Shown here: piece by piece, positions 27,785-37,383 of the stretch | Layout of the letters: each line of letters starts with the position of its first letter | Numbering within the stretch: position 1 is the first letter of the stretch | Assembly (NCBI RefSeq): GCF_042932805.1 | Contig: NZ_CP170633.1 | Coordinates: forward strand, 620,001 to 684,000 | DNA from: Ascidiaceihabitans sp029251465 | Lineage (GTDB): Bacteria; Pseudomonadota; Alphaproteobacteria; Rhodobacterales; Rhodobacteraceae | DNA: 64,000 bases | Reading direction: 5' to 3' | Notes under the pieces: generated by a model | The model's input: only the letters and a program-made list of their open reading frames with translations | Database searches by the model: none | What the model was told of the DNA's origin: nothing | Translations under genes and position numbers: made by a program

Positions 27785-28738
27785 TCAGATTTTCCACTCA
27801 AACCCAACAGCTTCTTCGGACACCTCCCAGAGACGCGACATGACAGCCTTGTCATGGGCATGCGTGTTCAGTGTGCCCTTGCCGACAGGGCCGACCGTTT
27901 CCATGCGACCGGTCGGGCCGTAGAGGGCGCGTTGCTCGGGCAGGGCTTCTTCGGTTGCACACATGACCTCGGGGTATGAGCCTTGTTCCGCAGTCTGGAC
28001 CATTGGCGTCTTGGTCATCAGCCACCAGATGAAACGCATCGTGCGGCCACCGCTGGTGGAGATCAGCGATGTGGCCGACGAGCCCGGATGGCAGACGAAG
28101 ACCTCGACATCCTTGCGCCCCGCTGCGGCCAGCCGGTCTTGCAATTCGTAGGCGAACATCATCTGCGCCAGCTTGCTCTGCGAATAGGCGGTGTTCGCGC
28201 CGTAGCCCTCATCCCAGTTCATATCATCGAACTTGATGGTCTTGAGACCCATGTTGTAGCCGAGGCTGGCGACGACCACGATCCGGCCTTTGCTTTCGGC
28301 GATGCGGTCAAACAGCAGACCATTGAGCAGAAAATGCCCCATGTGGTTGGTGCCAAGTTGGCTTTCGAACCCATCGACGGTCAGCGTGCGCGTCGGCACC
28401 TGCGCGATGGCCGCGTTGTTGATCAGCGCATCGATCCGAGGCACCGTTTTCAGAACTTCTTCGGCGGCTTCGCGCACGCTATCCAAAACGGACAGGTCCA
28501 TGCGAATGAAGCTCACGTCGGCCTGTCCGCCGAATTCCTGTTTCAGGTCCGCGATTGCCGCCTCGGATTTCTCGGCCGAGCGGTTCAGCATCACCACCTT
28601 GGCGTTCTTTTTCAGCAAGATGCGCGCGGCTTGAAAGCCTGCTCCAGCGTTGGCACCGGTGATGATGTAGGTCTGGCCTGACTGGTCGCCGAGGCGCTCG
28701 GGTGTCCAGCCTTTGGGTCCGAATGTCGTATCTGCCAT
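27785..28738 (-). CDS. Short-chain dehydrogenase, retinol-dehydrogenase/WWOX-like
   Basis: 317 residues. Cofactor loop TGANAGAGFQAA, NRS after beta-2, NNAAIAQVP, catalytic YSQSK with Ser in VVASLG, and the family's HPGSSATSL. AGGAG precedes ATG 28738. Divergent from an AraC regulator, a common pairing for inducible detoxifying reductases. Natural substrate unknown (aldehyde or ketone inferred). Confidence 0.92.
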   Translation of the reverse strand: MADTTFGPKGWTPERLGDQSGQTYIITGANAGAGFQAARILLKKNAKVVMLNRSAEKSEAAIADLKQEFGGQADVSFIRMDLSVLDSVREAAEEVLKTVPRIDALINNAAIAQVPTRTLTVDGFESQLGTNHMGHFLLNGLLFDRIAESKGRIVVVASLGYNMGLKTIKFDDMNWDEGYGANTAYSQSKLAQMMFAYELQDRLAAAGRKDVEVFVCHPGSSATSLISTSGGRTMRFIWWLMTKTPMVQTAEQGSYPEVMCATEEALPEQRALYGPTGRMETVGPVGKGTLNTHAHDKAVMSRLWEVSEEAVGFEWKI

Positions 28739-28899
28739 GTTCTGTCTCCTGCCAGCCCAAACTGGCGGTTTGAGGTGTTGTTGCTTGAAGGCACATATAG
28801 AACTTGGCTGGGCACGAAAACAGGCGATATCCTATCGATTACTTGCCCAATCGTCTCAACCCCATTGCAAAGATGAAAGTCCTCTGCCAGCAAGAGTGC

Positions 28900-29790
28900 A
28901 TGAGCAAAGACAAGATCAAAAACCTTATCGAGCGCCGTCTGCCAGAGGCAGGCCTCGTCGATGCCGCGTTGAAAGGCGTCCAGCTATTCCGGGTGACCGA
29001 GGCCATGCCCTGCGTGCCTGCAGTGTACGAGCCCACGGTGGTGGCAATACTCAACGGGACCAAGGAGGCTGTGCTGGACGGTAAACGTCACGTCTATGGC
29101 AGCGACAAATACCTGCTGTGCCCGATGACATTGCCAGTTGAAGCAGGCACACCAAAGGCTTCGGAACAGGATCCTTTGCTCGGCGTAATGATCACTTTGG
29201 ATTCGCGTATAATGCGCGCGCTCACCATGGAGATAGAGGCGGCTGCCGGTGGCACTAGACAGTCCCAGGGCGAAGCGCCGTCTGCTTTGGCATTAGCGCC
29301 CTGGGATGTTGGTTTCTCGCATACACTGCTGCGGCTTCTTGAGCTGCTCGACAATCCGGTTGATCTGGAGGTGCTTGGGCGAGGGCGAATGCGCGAGTTG
29401 TGTTACGCGGTGCTCATGGGCGAGGCCGGGGCCGCCGCAAGACGGGCCTTTGGCGTCGGTAACGAAATCGCGCGGACCATCGACTACCTCTCAACCCACC
29501 TGAACGAGCAGCTCACCATCGACGACATGGCCGACCACGTTGGCATGAGCCGTGCGGTCTTCCATCGGCGGTTCAAGGAAGCCACGACAATGTCTCCGAT
29601 ACAGTTCGTGAAATCCATGCGGCTGAACCACGCCGCGATGAAGATCGCCGAAGGGAAGACCGTGTCGGAAGCAGCCTGGGACGTGGGTTATCAAAGCTCC
29701 TCTCAATTCAGCCGTGAGTTCAAACGGATGTACGGCCAGTCGCCCCGGCAATGGAGCAACGCCGCGCAGGTGCCTCAACTATTGAACTAA
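28900..29790 (+). CDS. AraC-family regulator with AraC_N cupin-like domain
   Basis: About 296 residues. N-terminal AraC_N domain (VTEAMPCVPAVYEPTVVAIL, then LLCPMTLPVEAGTP). The C-terminal double HTH, residues about 200-290, has LTIDDMADHVGMSRAVFHRRF and AAWDVGYQSSSQFSREFKRM. ATG 28900 has AAGAG upstream; in-frame ATG 28873 and TTG 28804 are alternatives. Divergent from the SDR gene, which it likely activates. Confidence 0.9.
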   Translation: MSKDKIKNLIERRLPEAGLVDAALKGVQLFRVTEAMPCVPAVYEPTVVAILNGTKEAVLDGKRHVYGSDKYLLCPMTLPVEAGTPKASEQDPLLGVMITLDSRIMRALTMEIEAAAGGTRQSQGEAPSALALAPWDVGFSHTLLRLLELLDNPVDLEVLGRGRMRELCYAVLMGEAGAAARRAFGVGNEIARTIDYLSTHLNEQLTIDDMADHVGMSRAVFHRRFKEATTMSPIQFVKSMRLNHAAMKIAEGKTVSEAAWDVGYQSSSQFSREFKRMYGQSPRQWSNAAQVPQLLN

Positions 29791-30558
29791 GGGACACCTT
29801 TTACTGCCAGCTTGCAGCGAATGTCCGGAAAGCGGGCTGCGACTGCAGCAATCCAGTACATGGTCGAGTGACCGGTTTGGGCCGTCCGTGTCTTAGATCG
29901 AGATGAACATGCTGCGACCGATCTAATGGCAGCAGTGAGCCCAATTTGTGAATTCAGTTTTTTCGCTGCGCGCGCTCGCAGCATGTAAATCGCCGCAGTT
30001 GCTCGGTCTTCGACGCTGCGCGGCGGCAGGGATAGTCGCCTTTCGTTCGTGGCGCAGCAAAGTATTGGACCGCAATTCTCAGGTTGCGGGACATCGCGGA
30101 TTTGTGCAGGAGCAGCTAATGCTCATGCAGAGATCGATTGCGTTAGCAATTTATCTTGTGCTGTAATGCCGCAGGAATTGCCGAACCGGCCATTGATTGC
30201 CCAAGCAGAGTCCAATGCTCAAATCGCTCTTTCCTTGCAACGTAGATCAACAATCGAGACACAGGCTTTGCTGCCTTTCGATGCGCCCACCTCATGATTC
30301 GATCCAATGGCGGAAAATAGTCGACCCGTTCAATCAATTTTGAGCAGTTAAGTAACATTTACCACAACCGTTATGTGATTTGACCTTCGCCCTCCACCAT
30401 CTTTACAGACATTGTAGATGCAACCCCGGTTATTTCAGCAACCGTTGCACGGCTTTTGATGTCTGTTAAGCCGCTTGTCGGAAGAGACGCAAGTCAGCCC
30501 GATTCAAAGCGAGTCATTGGTCGGTTGCCAAGTCACCAATATGCTCGGGTCCGCGTTG
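29791..30558. other. 768-base stretch without a clear gene
   Basis: The first 100 bases hold a copy of the dispersed degenerate repeat (GTCCGGAAAGCGGGCTGCGA at about 29821). On the minus strand, about 30371-30493 is an open frame of some 40 codons ending TAA with protein-like composition (SRATVAEITGVASTMSVKMV) but no start, possibly a gene remnant downstream of the copper operon. Otherwise nothing seen. Confidence 0.5.
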
Positions 30559-31852
30559 TTATGGAGCGATAGCTACTTCTACCAATCGGATGGTTGTACC
30601 TCCGGCTGAGCCCTCTGCTGATCCGGTCCATGCAACGTAAGCCCCCCCGGCTTTGCGGGCCATCCGGGGAAACCCAACAGATTCCCGACCGAGATTGACG
30701 TGCAGGGCCTTTGGCGTTGTGCACCCCGACTCTTGTGAAACGCGGCACATGATGATGGCCTCCCCTTCTTTCGCGTATTCCATCCAAAGCGCCAGTGCAG
30801 TGCCATCCGACAATTGCAGGACGTCCACCCGCCCTCCGGGTGCGCCAAGATCAAGGGGCAGTGGGTCATCAAACTGCGCACCGCCATCTTTGGAAAAGGC
30901 TATTTTGACGTTTGCGTCGCCGTTGGCCCCGGTAAACCAGATAACGGCCACGTCCATTCCCACCACATCGACTGCCGGACCATTGACCGGGCAGCCTGCT
31001 ATTTCCCATCCATCCGCATGGATACTTGCAGGCTTGCTCCAGCCCCCCCCGCGCATCCTTATGACGGAGATATCGCGAATTTCTTTTGCTGTTCGATCCC
31101 GGTAGACGGCAACGATATCACCCGCGCCTGTGCGGACTGCAGAAGTCTGGCAGCAGGTACAGGCGCGCGCATCAAGCAGGCTTTCGGGGGCCATTGTTCC
31201 GTCAGGGGTTACGCGACGGGCACGAACCTGCATGGCATTATCAAAGCTGTCGTTCTCTGCCTGATTGTCATAGGCGCGCCCATCCAACCAAAGCGCTGTC
31301 AGCCCCCCGATTGAGTCTGGAACAAGAGACGAAGCCATGTTCGCGCTGTGATCTGTCATCGTGAGGGACCATTGGCGCGGTCCAACTTCGCCCTTCATCA
31401 GAAGAAAATGCAATATTGACGTCGTATTGATAACTACCTGGCCCATTGAGTTCGAGCCAATGTGCCGCCAAAGTTCCATCCGAGAGCGCCACCACTGAGG
31501 GGAAATCCGCCCAGTTCACGAACATCGTCCGCGATTGGTGGATTGTGCGTATCGGTGACCACTCAGAGCCTTCCAGCAAAGCCATCCGTACTGCCGCATC
31601 GGCGCCGCGGTCTTCCGTCCAACTCATCACAACACGGTCATCTGCAAGGGTTGTCAGCGACGGTTCTCGGGCGTGCGGTCCGACTGGGGTGCTGATCTCG
31701 CGAAGGCTGAAAGCAGCAGCTTCTTGGGCAAGTCCCAAACTGGCAACGCTGATGAAGATACCAATTGCAATGCTCAGAATGGCGCGCAGGGCACGGCGCT
31801 CTACAGGCTCGCGATATCGCGCATGTTCAACTCTCATCTGATGACGCAGCAA
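30559..31852 (-). pseudogene. Sialidase-fold secreted protein, frameshifted
   Basis: Two overlapping frames form one protein. The 5' part (from TTG 31852, AAGGAG 6 bases ahead) has a signal-anchor (AILSIAIGIFISVASLGLA) and the repeat FSSDEGRSW (Asp-box type); it runs to HGFVS, then loses frame. The 3' frame resumes with SLVPDSIGGLTALWLDG and contains FSKDGGAQF, a second Asp-box-like repeat. The break is near 31323-31335, a one-base change in GTCTCTTGTT. Sialidase-like beta-propeller proteins are seen near copper and cytochrome genes in relatives. Could be a sequencing error. Last gene of the copper operon. Confidence 0.7.
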
Positions 31853-31879
31853 GCGTTCTCCTTTCCAGCAGATAGATGG

Positions 31880-32320
31880 TTAGTTGATCCCGTTGGCGCG
31901 TTGCAATGCGCGAATGTAAGCCACGATATTCAAAACATCTGCTTTGGTCACTCCTTCAACTGCAGGCATGTTTCCGAATTTCCAGTGATGCGCGCGGACA
32001 CCGTTTTGCGCTGCCAACAAGAAGGCCATGTCGCCATGGTGGCTCGGCTCATAGATCTTGTGTACCAAAGGTGGGCCAACGCCGTCTTGACCTTGCCCAT
32101 TGGCTCCATGGCACGCAGCACAAGCGGCATCATAGGCCCGTGCGCCCAGCGGCTGCTGATCTGAGAATACGCCTGGCACAATAACGGCAACTATCGCCCC
32201 ATCCGGTAAGATCGGGCTTGTGGCAGGTGCCCTTTCATCTTCATGGTTACTTGACTGCATGAGGAACCACGCGCCCGCAACCACCGCGACCAGCGTAAGG
32301 ATTATGGCTGCCCCTCGCAT
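31880..32320 (-). CDS. Membrane-anchored or periplasmic c-type cytochrome
   Basis: 146 residues. N-terminal hydrophobic segment (AIILTLVAVVAGAWFLM) as an uncleaved anchor or signal; one heme site CAACH near residue 67; axial Met likely in GNMPAVEGV; class I cytochrome ending DVLNIVAYIRALQ. A natural electron acceptor for the multicopper oxidase or cupredoxin upstream. GGGAG precedes ATG 32320. Confidence 0.9.
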   Translation of the reverse strand: MRGAAIILTLVAVVAGAWFLMQSSNHEDERAPATSPILPDGAIVAVIVPGVFSDQQPLGARAYDAACAACHGANGQGQDGVGPPLVHKIYEPSHHGDMAFLLAAQNGVRAHHWKFGNMPAVEGVTKADVLNIVAYIRALQRANGIN

Positions 32321-32422
32321 TTGTTCAAGCTCCCGTTTTCAAAGTGTTGCCAACCCCAAGTGCCTCCTCCTGAGAAGGGACCGGAACGATCCAAACTGCT
32401 GTTGAACCGGGGCCAAAATAAT

Positions 32423-32449
32423 CAGGGCGTCGGCTGTGACGAAGCCCTG
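32423..32449 (-). promoter_or_regulatory. Hairpin between cupredoxin and cytochrome genes
   Basis: CAGGGC and GCCCTG arms with an inner GTC/GAC pair; no T-run. Possible partial terminator or mRNA processing site. Confidence 0.35.
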
Positions 32450-32457
32450 TGCCAGTC

Positions 32458-33183
32458 TTACTTCATCTGCGTAACTGTCAATTTCCCTTTGATACGTTCA
32501 GCGACGAATTCGATTTCCTGACCGACTGACATTCTTGCTAATGTGGCTTCGTCTGCACGAAACACCATTGTCATCGCGGGCATGTCAAGGCTTGGCAATG
32601 GGCCATGAATGATGGTCACCTTCCCGGCTTTTGCATTGATCTTCTTGATTTTGCCTGTGGCGTACTCCACATCCGCCTGTGCCATCTTCTCACCCACTGT
32701 GATCGGCCCGCGCATGCCAGACTCGTAGTGGCCGGGGATCAGGCAGGCGAACTCGAACGTGCCTTCATTGGTAAAATTCCAGATGACTTCGCCAGTTCCG
32801 CCCTCGTCCAAACGCACGGAGTTCGGATCATCATGCTCCATATCCATTTTTGCCATCAGTTCTTTGTGCTCGACATTTCCTTCGACCGTATCGATCACAA
32901 ACTCATGCTCCAGCTCGCCCTTGTTGGTGATGTTGAAGCGGATGGTTTCGCCCCTTGCTATTTCGAGCAACGCAGGTTCAAAGATCATTTTACCACCGTC
33001 TGTTTCACGCATGGTGACGTCGATGGTGCGATCAACGTTTGCTGCATCACCCGGTTTGCCGATCATCATTTCAGCATGTTTGTCGGCATGATCATCACCG
33101 TGGCTGTGATCGTTGTTTCCAGCCGCAAAAGCAGGTGCAGAAAGGGAAAGCGCAAGCGCGGTTGTCAAAAGTAGGTTTTTCAT
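32458..33183 (-). CDS. Cupredoxin with C-terminal CusF-like copper-binding domain
   Basis: 241 residues, Sec signal MKNLLLTTALALSLSAPAFA. His/Asp-rich linker (NNDHSHGDDHADKHAEMM) follows, then a cupredoxin domain with His in LEHEFVID and the type 1 copper loop CLIPGHYESGM (Cys, His, Met). From about 175 a CusF-like domain with HGPLPSLDMPAMTMVF, the Met/Trp-type copper site. Periplasmic copper carrier; fits between the multicopper oxidase and cytochrome genes. Confidence 0.92.
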   Translation of the reverse strand: MKNLLLTTALALSLSAPAFAAGNNDHSHGDDHADKHAEMMIGKPGDAANVDRTIDVTMRETDGGKMIFEPALLEIARGETIRFNITNKGELEHEFVIDTVEGNVEHKELMAKMDMEHDDPNSVRLDEGGTGEVIWNFTNEGTFEFACLIPGHYESGMRGPITVGEKMAQADVEYATGKIKKINAKAGKVTIIHGPLPSLDMPAMTMVFRADEATLARMSVGQEIEFVAERIKGKLTVTQMK

Positions 33184-33229
33184 CAGTTTTTCCTGTAACT
33201 TTGAATGTTCGATTGTATCAAAGGGCAGA

Positions 33230-34588
33230 TCAGCCCTTGGACGTCGGTTTTGGAGTCAGAAGGGTTTTGGGGCTGGTGTTGGAGGCAAAGTCGGGCAATT
33301 CACCCGTCCATTCGTAGGCCTGCTCACCCGGAGGATTTTCGTACCAACCGGGATCAGAGTAGTCGTGAGCGTCAATCCCCTGTCGCACCTTCACGACCGA
33401 GAACATGCCGCCCATTTCGATGGGTCCATGCGGACCCCAACCCGTCATCATCGGGACAGTGTTGTCAGGCAGTTCCATTTCCATCGTGCCCATATCCGCC
33501 ATACCGGCGGTGCCCATAGGCATATACTCCGGCTGGAACTCACGAATTTGCCGGGTCAAAGGTTTCTTGTTCACACCAATGAATGTCGGCACATCATGGC
33601 CCATCGCATTCATCGTATGATGCGATTTGTGACAATGGATCGCCCAGTCGCCCAGATGCTCGGCCACAAATTCGTAAGCGCGCATCGCCCCAACCGGGAT
33701 GTCTATGCTGACCTCGGGCCATTGCGCGGCTTCCGGCACCCAACCACCGTCGGTACAGGTCACTTTGAAGTCATAGCCGTGCATGTGGATCGGGTGGTTT
33801 GTCATGGTCAGATTGCCAACTCGAACGCGGACCTTGTCACCATGATTTACAACCAAAGGATCGATGTCGGGAAAGATCCGGCTGTTCCAGGTCCACAGGT
33901 TGAAATCCGTCATCGTCATGATCCGCGGCACATAGGTGCCCGGATCAATGTCAAAAGCGTTCAACATGATCAGGAAGTCACGATCAACGGGCATGAAGGT
34001 CGGGTCTTTGGGGTGGACCACAAACATGCCCATCATTCCCATCGCCATCTGCACCATTTCATCGGCGTGGGGATGGTACATGAAGGTGCCAGACTTGGTC
34101 AGATCGAACTCATAAACATAGGTTTTTCCAGGTGGAATACCGGGGTGGCTCAGCCCGCCGACACCGTCCATACCTGATGGCAAGATCAATCCATGCCAGT
34201 GAATGGTCGTGTGTTCAGGCAGCTTATTGGTAACGTAGAACCGCACCCGGTCGCCTTCCACGGCCTCAATTGTGGGGCCTGTGGATTGGCCGTTGTAGCC
34301 CCACAGATGCGCAATCATACCATCTGCCAGCTCGCGTTCCACGGGTTCGGCAACAAGGTGGAATTCCTTCACACCATTGTTCATGCGATGTGGCAACGTC
34401 CAGCCATTCAGCGTCACGACAGGGTTGTAATCCGGCCCTGAACTGGGGCGCGCTGTAATCGCAGTGGCAGCACTATCCATCTGTGCGGCCTCGGGCAGGC
34501 CCATATTCAGGGTCTTACCCCATGCCTGGGAAGAGACCAGCGTTGCACCTGCGGCACCGGCCCCGAGCAATTGACGTCTATTTAACAT
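33230..34588 (-). CDS. Multicopper oxidase (copper-tolerance type)
   Basis: 452 residues. Tat-like leader MLNRRQLLGAGAAGATLVSS. Copper ligands: TIHWHGL, MYHPHADEM, TNHPIHMHGYDF and HCHKSHHTMN, so T2/T3 sites are present; the T1 Cys is in the HCH motif. Met-rich region MPMGTAGMADMGTMEMEL near 375. Periplasmic oxidation of Cu(I) or a related metal is likely. AAAGGAAG precedes ATG. Central enzyme of the operon. Confidence 0.93.
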   Translation of the reverse strand: MLNRRQLLGAGAAGATLVSSQAWGKTLNMGLPEAAQMDSAATAITARPSSGPDYNPVVTLNGWTLPHRMNNGVKEFHLVAEPVERELADGMIAHLWGYNGQSTGPTIEAVEGDRVRFYVTNKLPEHTTIHWHGLILPSGMDGVGGLSHPGIPPGKTYVYEFDLTKSGTFMYHPHADEMVQMAMGMMGMFVVHPKDPTFMPVDRDFLIMLNAFDIDPGTYVPRIMTMTDFNLWTWNSRIFPDIDPLVVNHGDKVRVRVGNLTMTNHPIHMHGYDFKVTCTDGGWVPEAAQWPEVSIDIPVGAMRAYEFVAEHLGDWAIHCHKSHHTMNAMGHDVPTFIGVNKKPLTRQIREFQPEYMPMGTAGMADMGTMEMELPDNTVPMMTGWGPHGPIEMGGMFSVVKVRQGIDAHDYSDPGWYENPPGEQAYEWTGELPDFASNTSPKTLLTPKPTSKG

Positions 34589-34600
34589 GTCGTCTTCCTT

Positions 34601-36064
34601 TCAGTGTCCTGCGCCGCCACCAGCGGCAAGTGTTGCGCTCTCTCCACCAGCACCAGCGCTGCCGGAACCGCCGCCATAGATCGCGGCAGTCAACTCGGCT
34701 TGAGCCAAGTAGAAATCACGTTTCGCATTCGCAGCCTCCAGCGATGCGCCCAGGCGTTCGCGCGCATCTGTCAGCAATTCGAAGGTGCTGGTGATCATAC
34801 CGTTGTAAGACAGCAAGGCTTCTTCCTCGACGGTCATGCGCAGAGGCACCACAACATCGCGGTAGTGCCGGGCGATCTTGTAGGATGCGTGATAGGAGTT
34901 TTCCGCCCCGCGCGCCTCCGAGCGTACATTCACTGCCCGCTCCGCCAGCACATTAGCCGCCTGAAGATACATCAGCTCGGCTTTGCGCATCCGCGCCTTG
35001 CCTGTATCATATATCGGGATCGCGAATTCCAATTCCAGTTGTGGCGTTGTTTCAGTTTCAGTTTCGCCATCCTCGGCTTCGCGCTCGGTCTCGAATCCCG
35101 CAATGATTTCCAGATCGGTCACCAGCCGGGTTTGATCGGTCAAACCAAATGCAGCGGCCTGTGCTTCAAGCCCCAATTTTGCAACGCGCAAGTCAACGCG
35201 GTTGCGCAGCGCCTTGCCTTCAACGTTTGTGACGCGCCCAATGGATCGGGGTAGCGCGGGCAGCGAATCTGGCACGTAATAGTCAACCTCAGCGCCCCAC
35301 AGGCCCATAAGCTTGGTCAGGTCTTCCTTGGCGCGGGCCGCGTTCAGCCTTGCTTTACCCAATTGCCCGGCAAGTTCGGCGTTGAAAGCATGCTCACGCG
35401 CTTGTCCCGCCTTATTCAAAGCGCCCGTCTCGCCAAGTTTGAGCGCGAGTTCAGAGCCCGCGTCAGACGTTGCCTTTGCGCGTTTGAGATAACTCACAGC
35501 CTCAAAAGCCGCGACCGCATTTATCCAGGCCTGACGGGTTTGATTGGCCAGAGAGAGTGTATCATTCACGGCGGTTAGCTGTGCTGCCCGGAAGTTGACA
35601 TCAGCCAAAGCGATCCGTTGTTTGCGGATCTTGGCATCCAGAATATTGGTCGCGATCATGCCTTCGATTGCACGATAAGCACCCAATTCCGCAGCGCCTA
35701 TCCCCAGGATACCAAGGGACACGACAGGGTTTTCAGGTGTCGCTTGTTGCCAGGCTTCGGCGGCAGAAAGCCCCACATTTGCGTAGGATGCCTGCAGGCC
35801 CTTGTTGTTGAGTAACGCGACTTGAACAGCGGTATCAGCGGAAATTGTCTTGCGGTGCACCATCCCATGTACTTGCTTTCTCAGCGCTTCGTTTTCAGCC
35901 TGAGTTTCCGCAAAAACGGTCCGCTTCCCAATTGCCGGCGCAATCTGGCCAGCCACGTTGGCGAACCCCGCTTTCGGCTCGGTGAACGCTGCTGGTATTT
36001 CAGCGGCGCAAGCACCAAGGACCAACGGGACAATCAAGACGAGGGGTCGTGTTGAAATACGCAT
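34601..36064 (-). CDS. TolC-family outer-membrane efflux protein (lipoprotein)
   Basis: 487 residues. Lipoprotein signal LVLGACAAE. Long alpha-helical OEP repeats (SAAEAWQQATPENPVVSLGI to the C-terminal AKRDFYLAQAELTAAIYGG). The tail is Gly/Ala-rich. CusC-like role in copper export is possible, but no RND pump or membrane-fusion protein is in the window. Its ATG shares one base with the upstream lipoprotein's TGA. Confidence 0.9.
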   Translation of the reverse strand: MRISTRPLVLIVPLVLGACAAEIPAAFTEPKAGFANVAGQIAPAIGKRTVFAETQAENEALRKQVHGMVHRKTISADTAVQVALLNNKGLQASYANVGLSAAEAWQQATPENPVVSLGILGIGAAELGAYRAIEGMIATNILDAKIRKQRIALADVNFRAAQLTAVNDTLSLANQTRQAWINAVAAFEAVSYLKRAKATSDAGSELALKLGETGALNKAGQAREHAFNAELAGQLGKARLNAARAKEDLTKLMGLWGAEVDYYVPDSLPALPRSIGRVTNVEGKALRNRVDLRVAKLGLEAQAAAFGLTDQTRLVTDLEIIAGFETEREAEDGETETETTPQLELEFAIPIYDTGKARMRKAELMYLQAANVLAERAVNVRSEARGAENSYHASYKIARHYRDVVVPLRMTVEEEALLSYNGMITSTFELLTDARERLGASLEAANAKRDFYLAQAELTAAIYGGGSGSAGAGGESATLAAGGGAGH

Positions 36065-36285
36065 CAGTTGCCCTCCGTTTGTTCTTCATTGACGGAACGC
36101 CAGTCACGCGGACCAGTTGGGCCACGGTAGGTGTATCCGGCCAATGGATCTTGATATCTGATCGGTGATGCGACTGCCGTACTTGTGACGGCTTGTTGTG
36201 CCGCAACGATTGGCAGGGGCGTGGGCTCGTAAGCGCATGCGCCCAGTCCGAGGGCACAAGCCCCCCAAATTAGATGGATTTTCAT
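36064..36285 (-). CDS. Small lipoprotein of the copper operon
   Basis: 73 residues starting MKIHLIWGACALGLGACAYE with a lipobox LGAC. Mature part short and Pro/Arg-rich (YTYRGPTGPRDWRSVNEEQ). Start chosen at ATG 36285 to give a normal signal; an upstream ATG adds 11 residues. Overlaps tolC by one base. Unknown function. Confidence 0.75.
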   Translation of the reverse strand: MKIHLIWGACALGLGACAYEPTPLPIVAAQQAVTSTAVASPIRYQDPLAGYTYRGPTGPRDWRSVNEEQTEGN

Positions 36286-36361
36286 AAATAATACCTGACT
36301 GATGAACTTCGGACTCACGCACAGACATGCGTAAAACGAAGGTTCTTCTGCGAACCTTAGA

Positions 36362-36766
36362 TCAGATCAGGAATTGGGGAGGGCGCAGGAAGCGTGATGG
36401 GTCGACAGAATTTCTCTGGGCGTAGCGCATCAGATATCTGCCACCTTCAACATGAATCGCGAAATCATGGCCAGTCTCGTTGAGAACAGCTGAAACGCAT
36501 ATGTCATTGCAGCATTGGTCAGACTTTTGGTCATTAAAAATCTTGTTAGAAACAGATGAATGTTCTTCATGCTTATGCGCAGACGAACTGGCACCATGAT
36601 CATGACTTTCAACATCAAGATCGACATTGTCCTGAATTGCATGATGCTCGTCGTGCATTCCAGAAGCCGCATGAGACGCTGTTGGAGGTGACAACACCAA
36701 AGCAAATACAAACGCGAGGCAGGCGAGTGATTTGAACCAGTCAGAAATGGTTTGCTTCGGCATCAT
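36362..36766 (-). CDS. His-rich exported protein, probably copper-binding
   Basis: About 134 residues with signal peptide LACLAFVFALVLSPPTASHAA. The mature part is rich in His/Asp/Glu (HDEHHAIQDNVD, ESHDHGASSSAHKHEEHSS), then a Cys pair DQCCNDIC, suggesting metal binding in the periplasm. ATG 36766 or the in-frame ATG 36790 could be used. First gene of the copper operon. Confidence 0.7.
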   Translation of the reverse strand: MMPKQTISDWFKSLACLAFVFALVLSPPTASHAASGMHDEHHAIQDNVDLDVESHDHGASSSAHKHEEHSSVSNKIFNDQKSDQCCNDICVSAVLNETGHDFAIHVEGGRYLMRYAQRNSVDPSRFLRPPQFLI

Positions 36767-37383
36767 TCTTAATTCTTGGGCGACATTCAATGCCCTGTCA
36801 ATCCATCCAGCGCTGGAAGGTTTCGAACTCTTTCGTGAGCGGGGCGTAGAATTATGGACCTTGTGCGTGCTCTCAAACGTTTCTGGCCTGATCGCCTCCT
36901 ACTAAATCGTAGGTAACGCTGTCGACCCAGTTGAACCCATACGCATTCAAGTCGGCAGGTGGCCGAAGGAGACACCACAGAGCATTTCACTCGTCAGGAC
37001 TCGCGACAGCAGAAATTGTCAATTTATGTGTCCCAAATCCTCATTGACTGAAATGGTGCATTGGGACGTGAACGGTGATCAAAGGCCCTTGTCGCCCGCA
37101 GCGTTTGAGTTTCAGGTGTACAGGTAACTTCATACTGCCTGAATGGCCGCAATCGCCTCTGCGATGCAGCAGCGATTTTCTGGAATCGCAGCAGGATTTC
37201 GTGCTGCGAGTACGCGCAGCTAGATTTGGGCACTTCTGGTTTGGGCTCCTTGCAGACCAATGCGCGCGCAGAAGACGCCTATTTGGTTGGCTTCCCCAAA
37301 CGGGCCTTCAGCACTGGTTGTACACTCGCCCGGTCAGCGCGGTGCTGATGATTGGGCTTGGAGGGAGGATCGGAGGGCATATC
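36767..37383. other. Stretch between copper operon and recombinase; possible operator
   Basis: No clear gene. The probable promoter of the copper operon is here. CCTAC (36898) TAAATC GTAGG is an inverted repeat of BlaI/CopY-like look and may be an operator; no matching regulator gene is in the window. Confidence 0.35.

Noticed and set aside
30371..30493. Open minus-strand stretch of about 40 codons with protein-like composition
   Set aside because: No start codon or ribosome site and no family match; at best a remnant.
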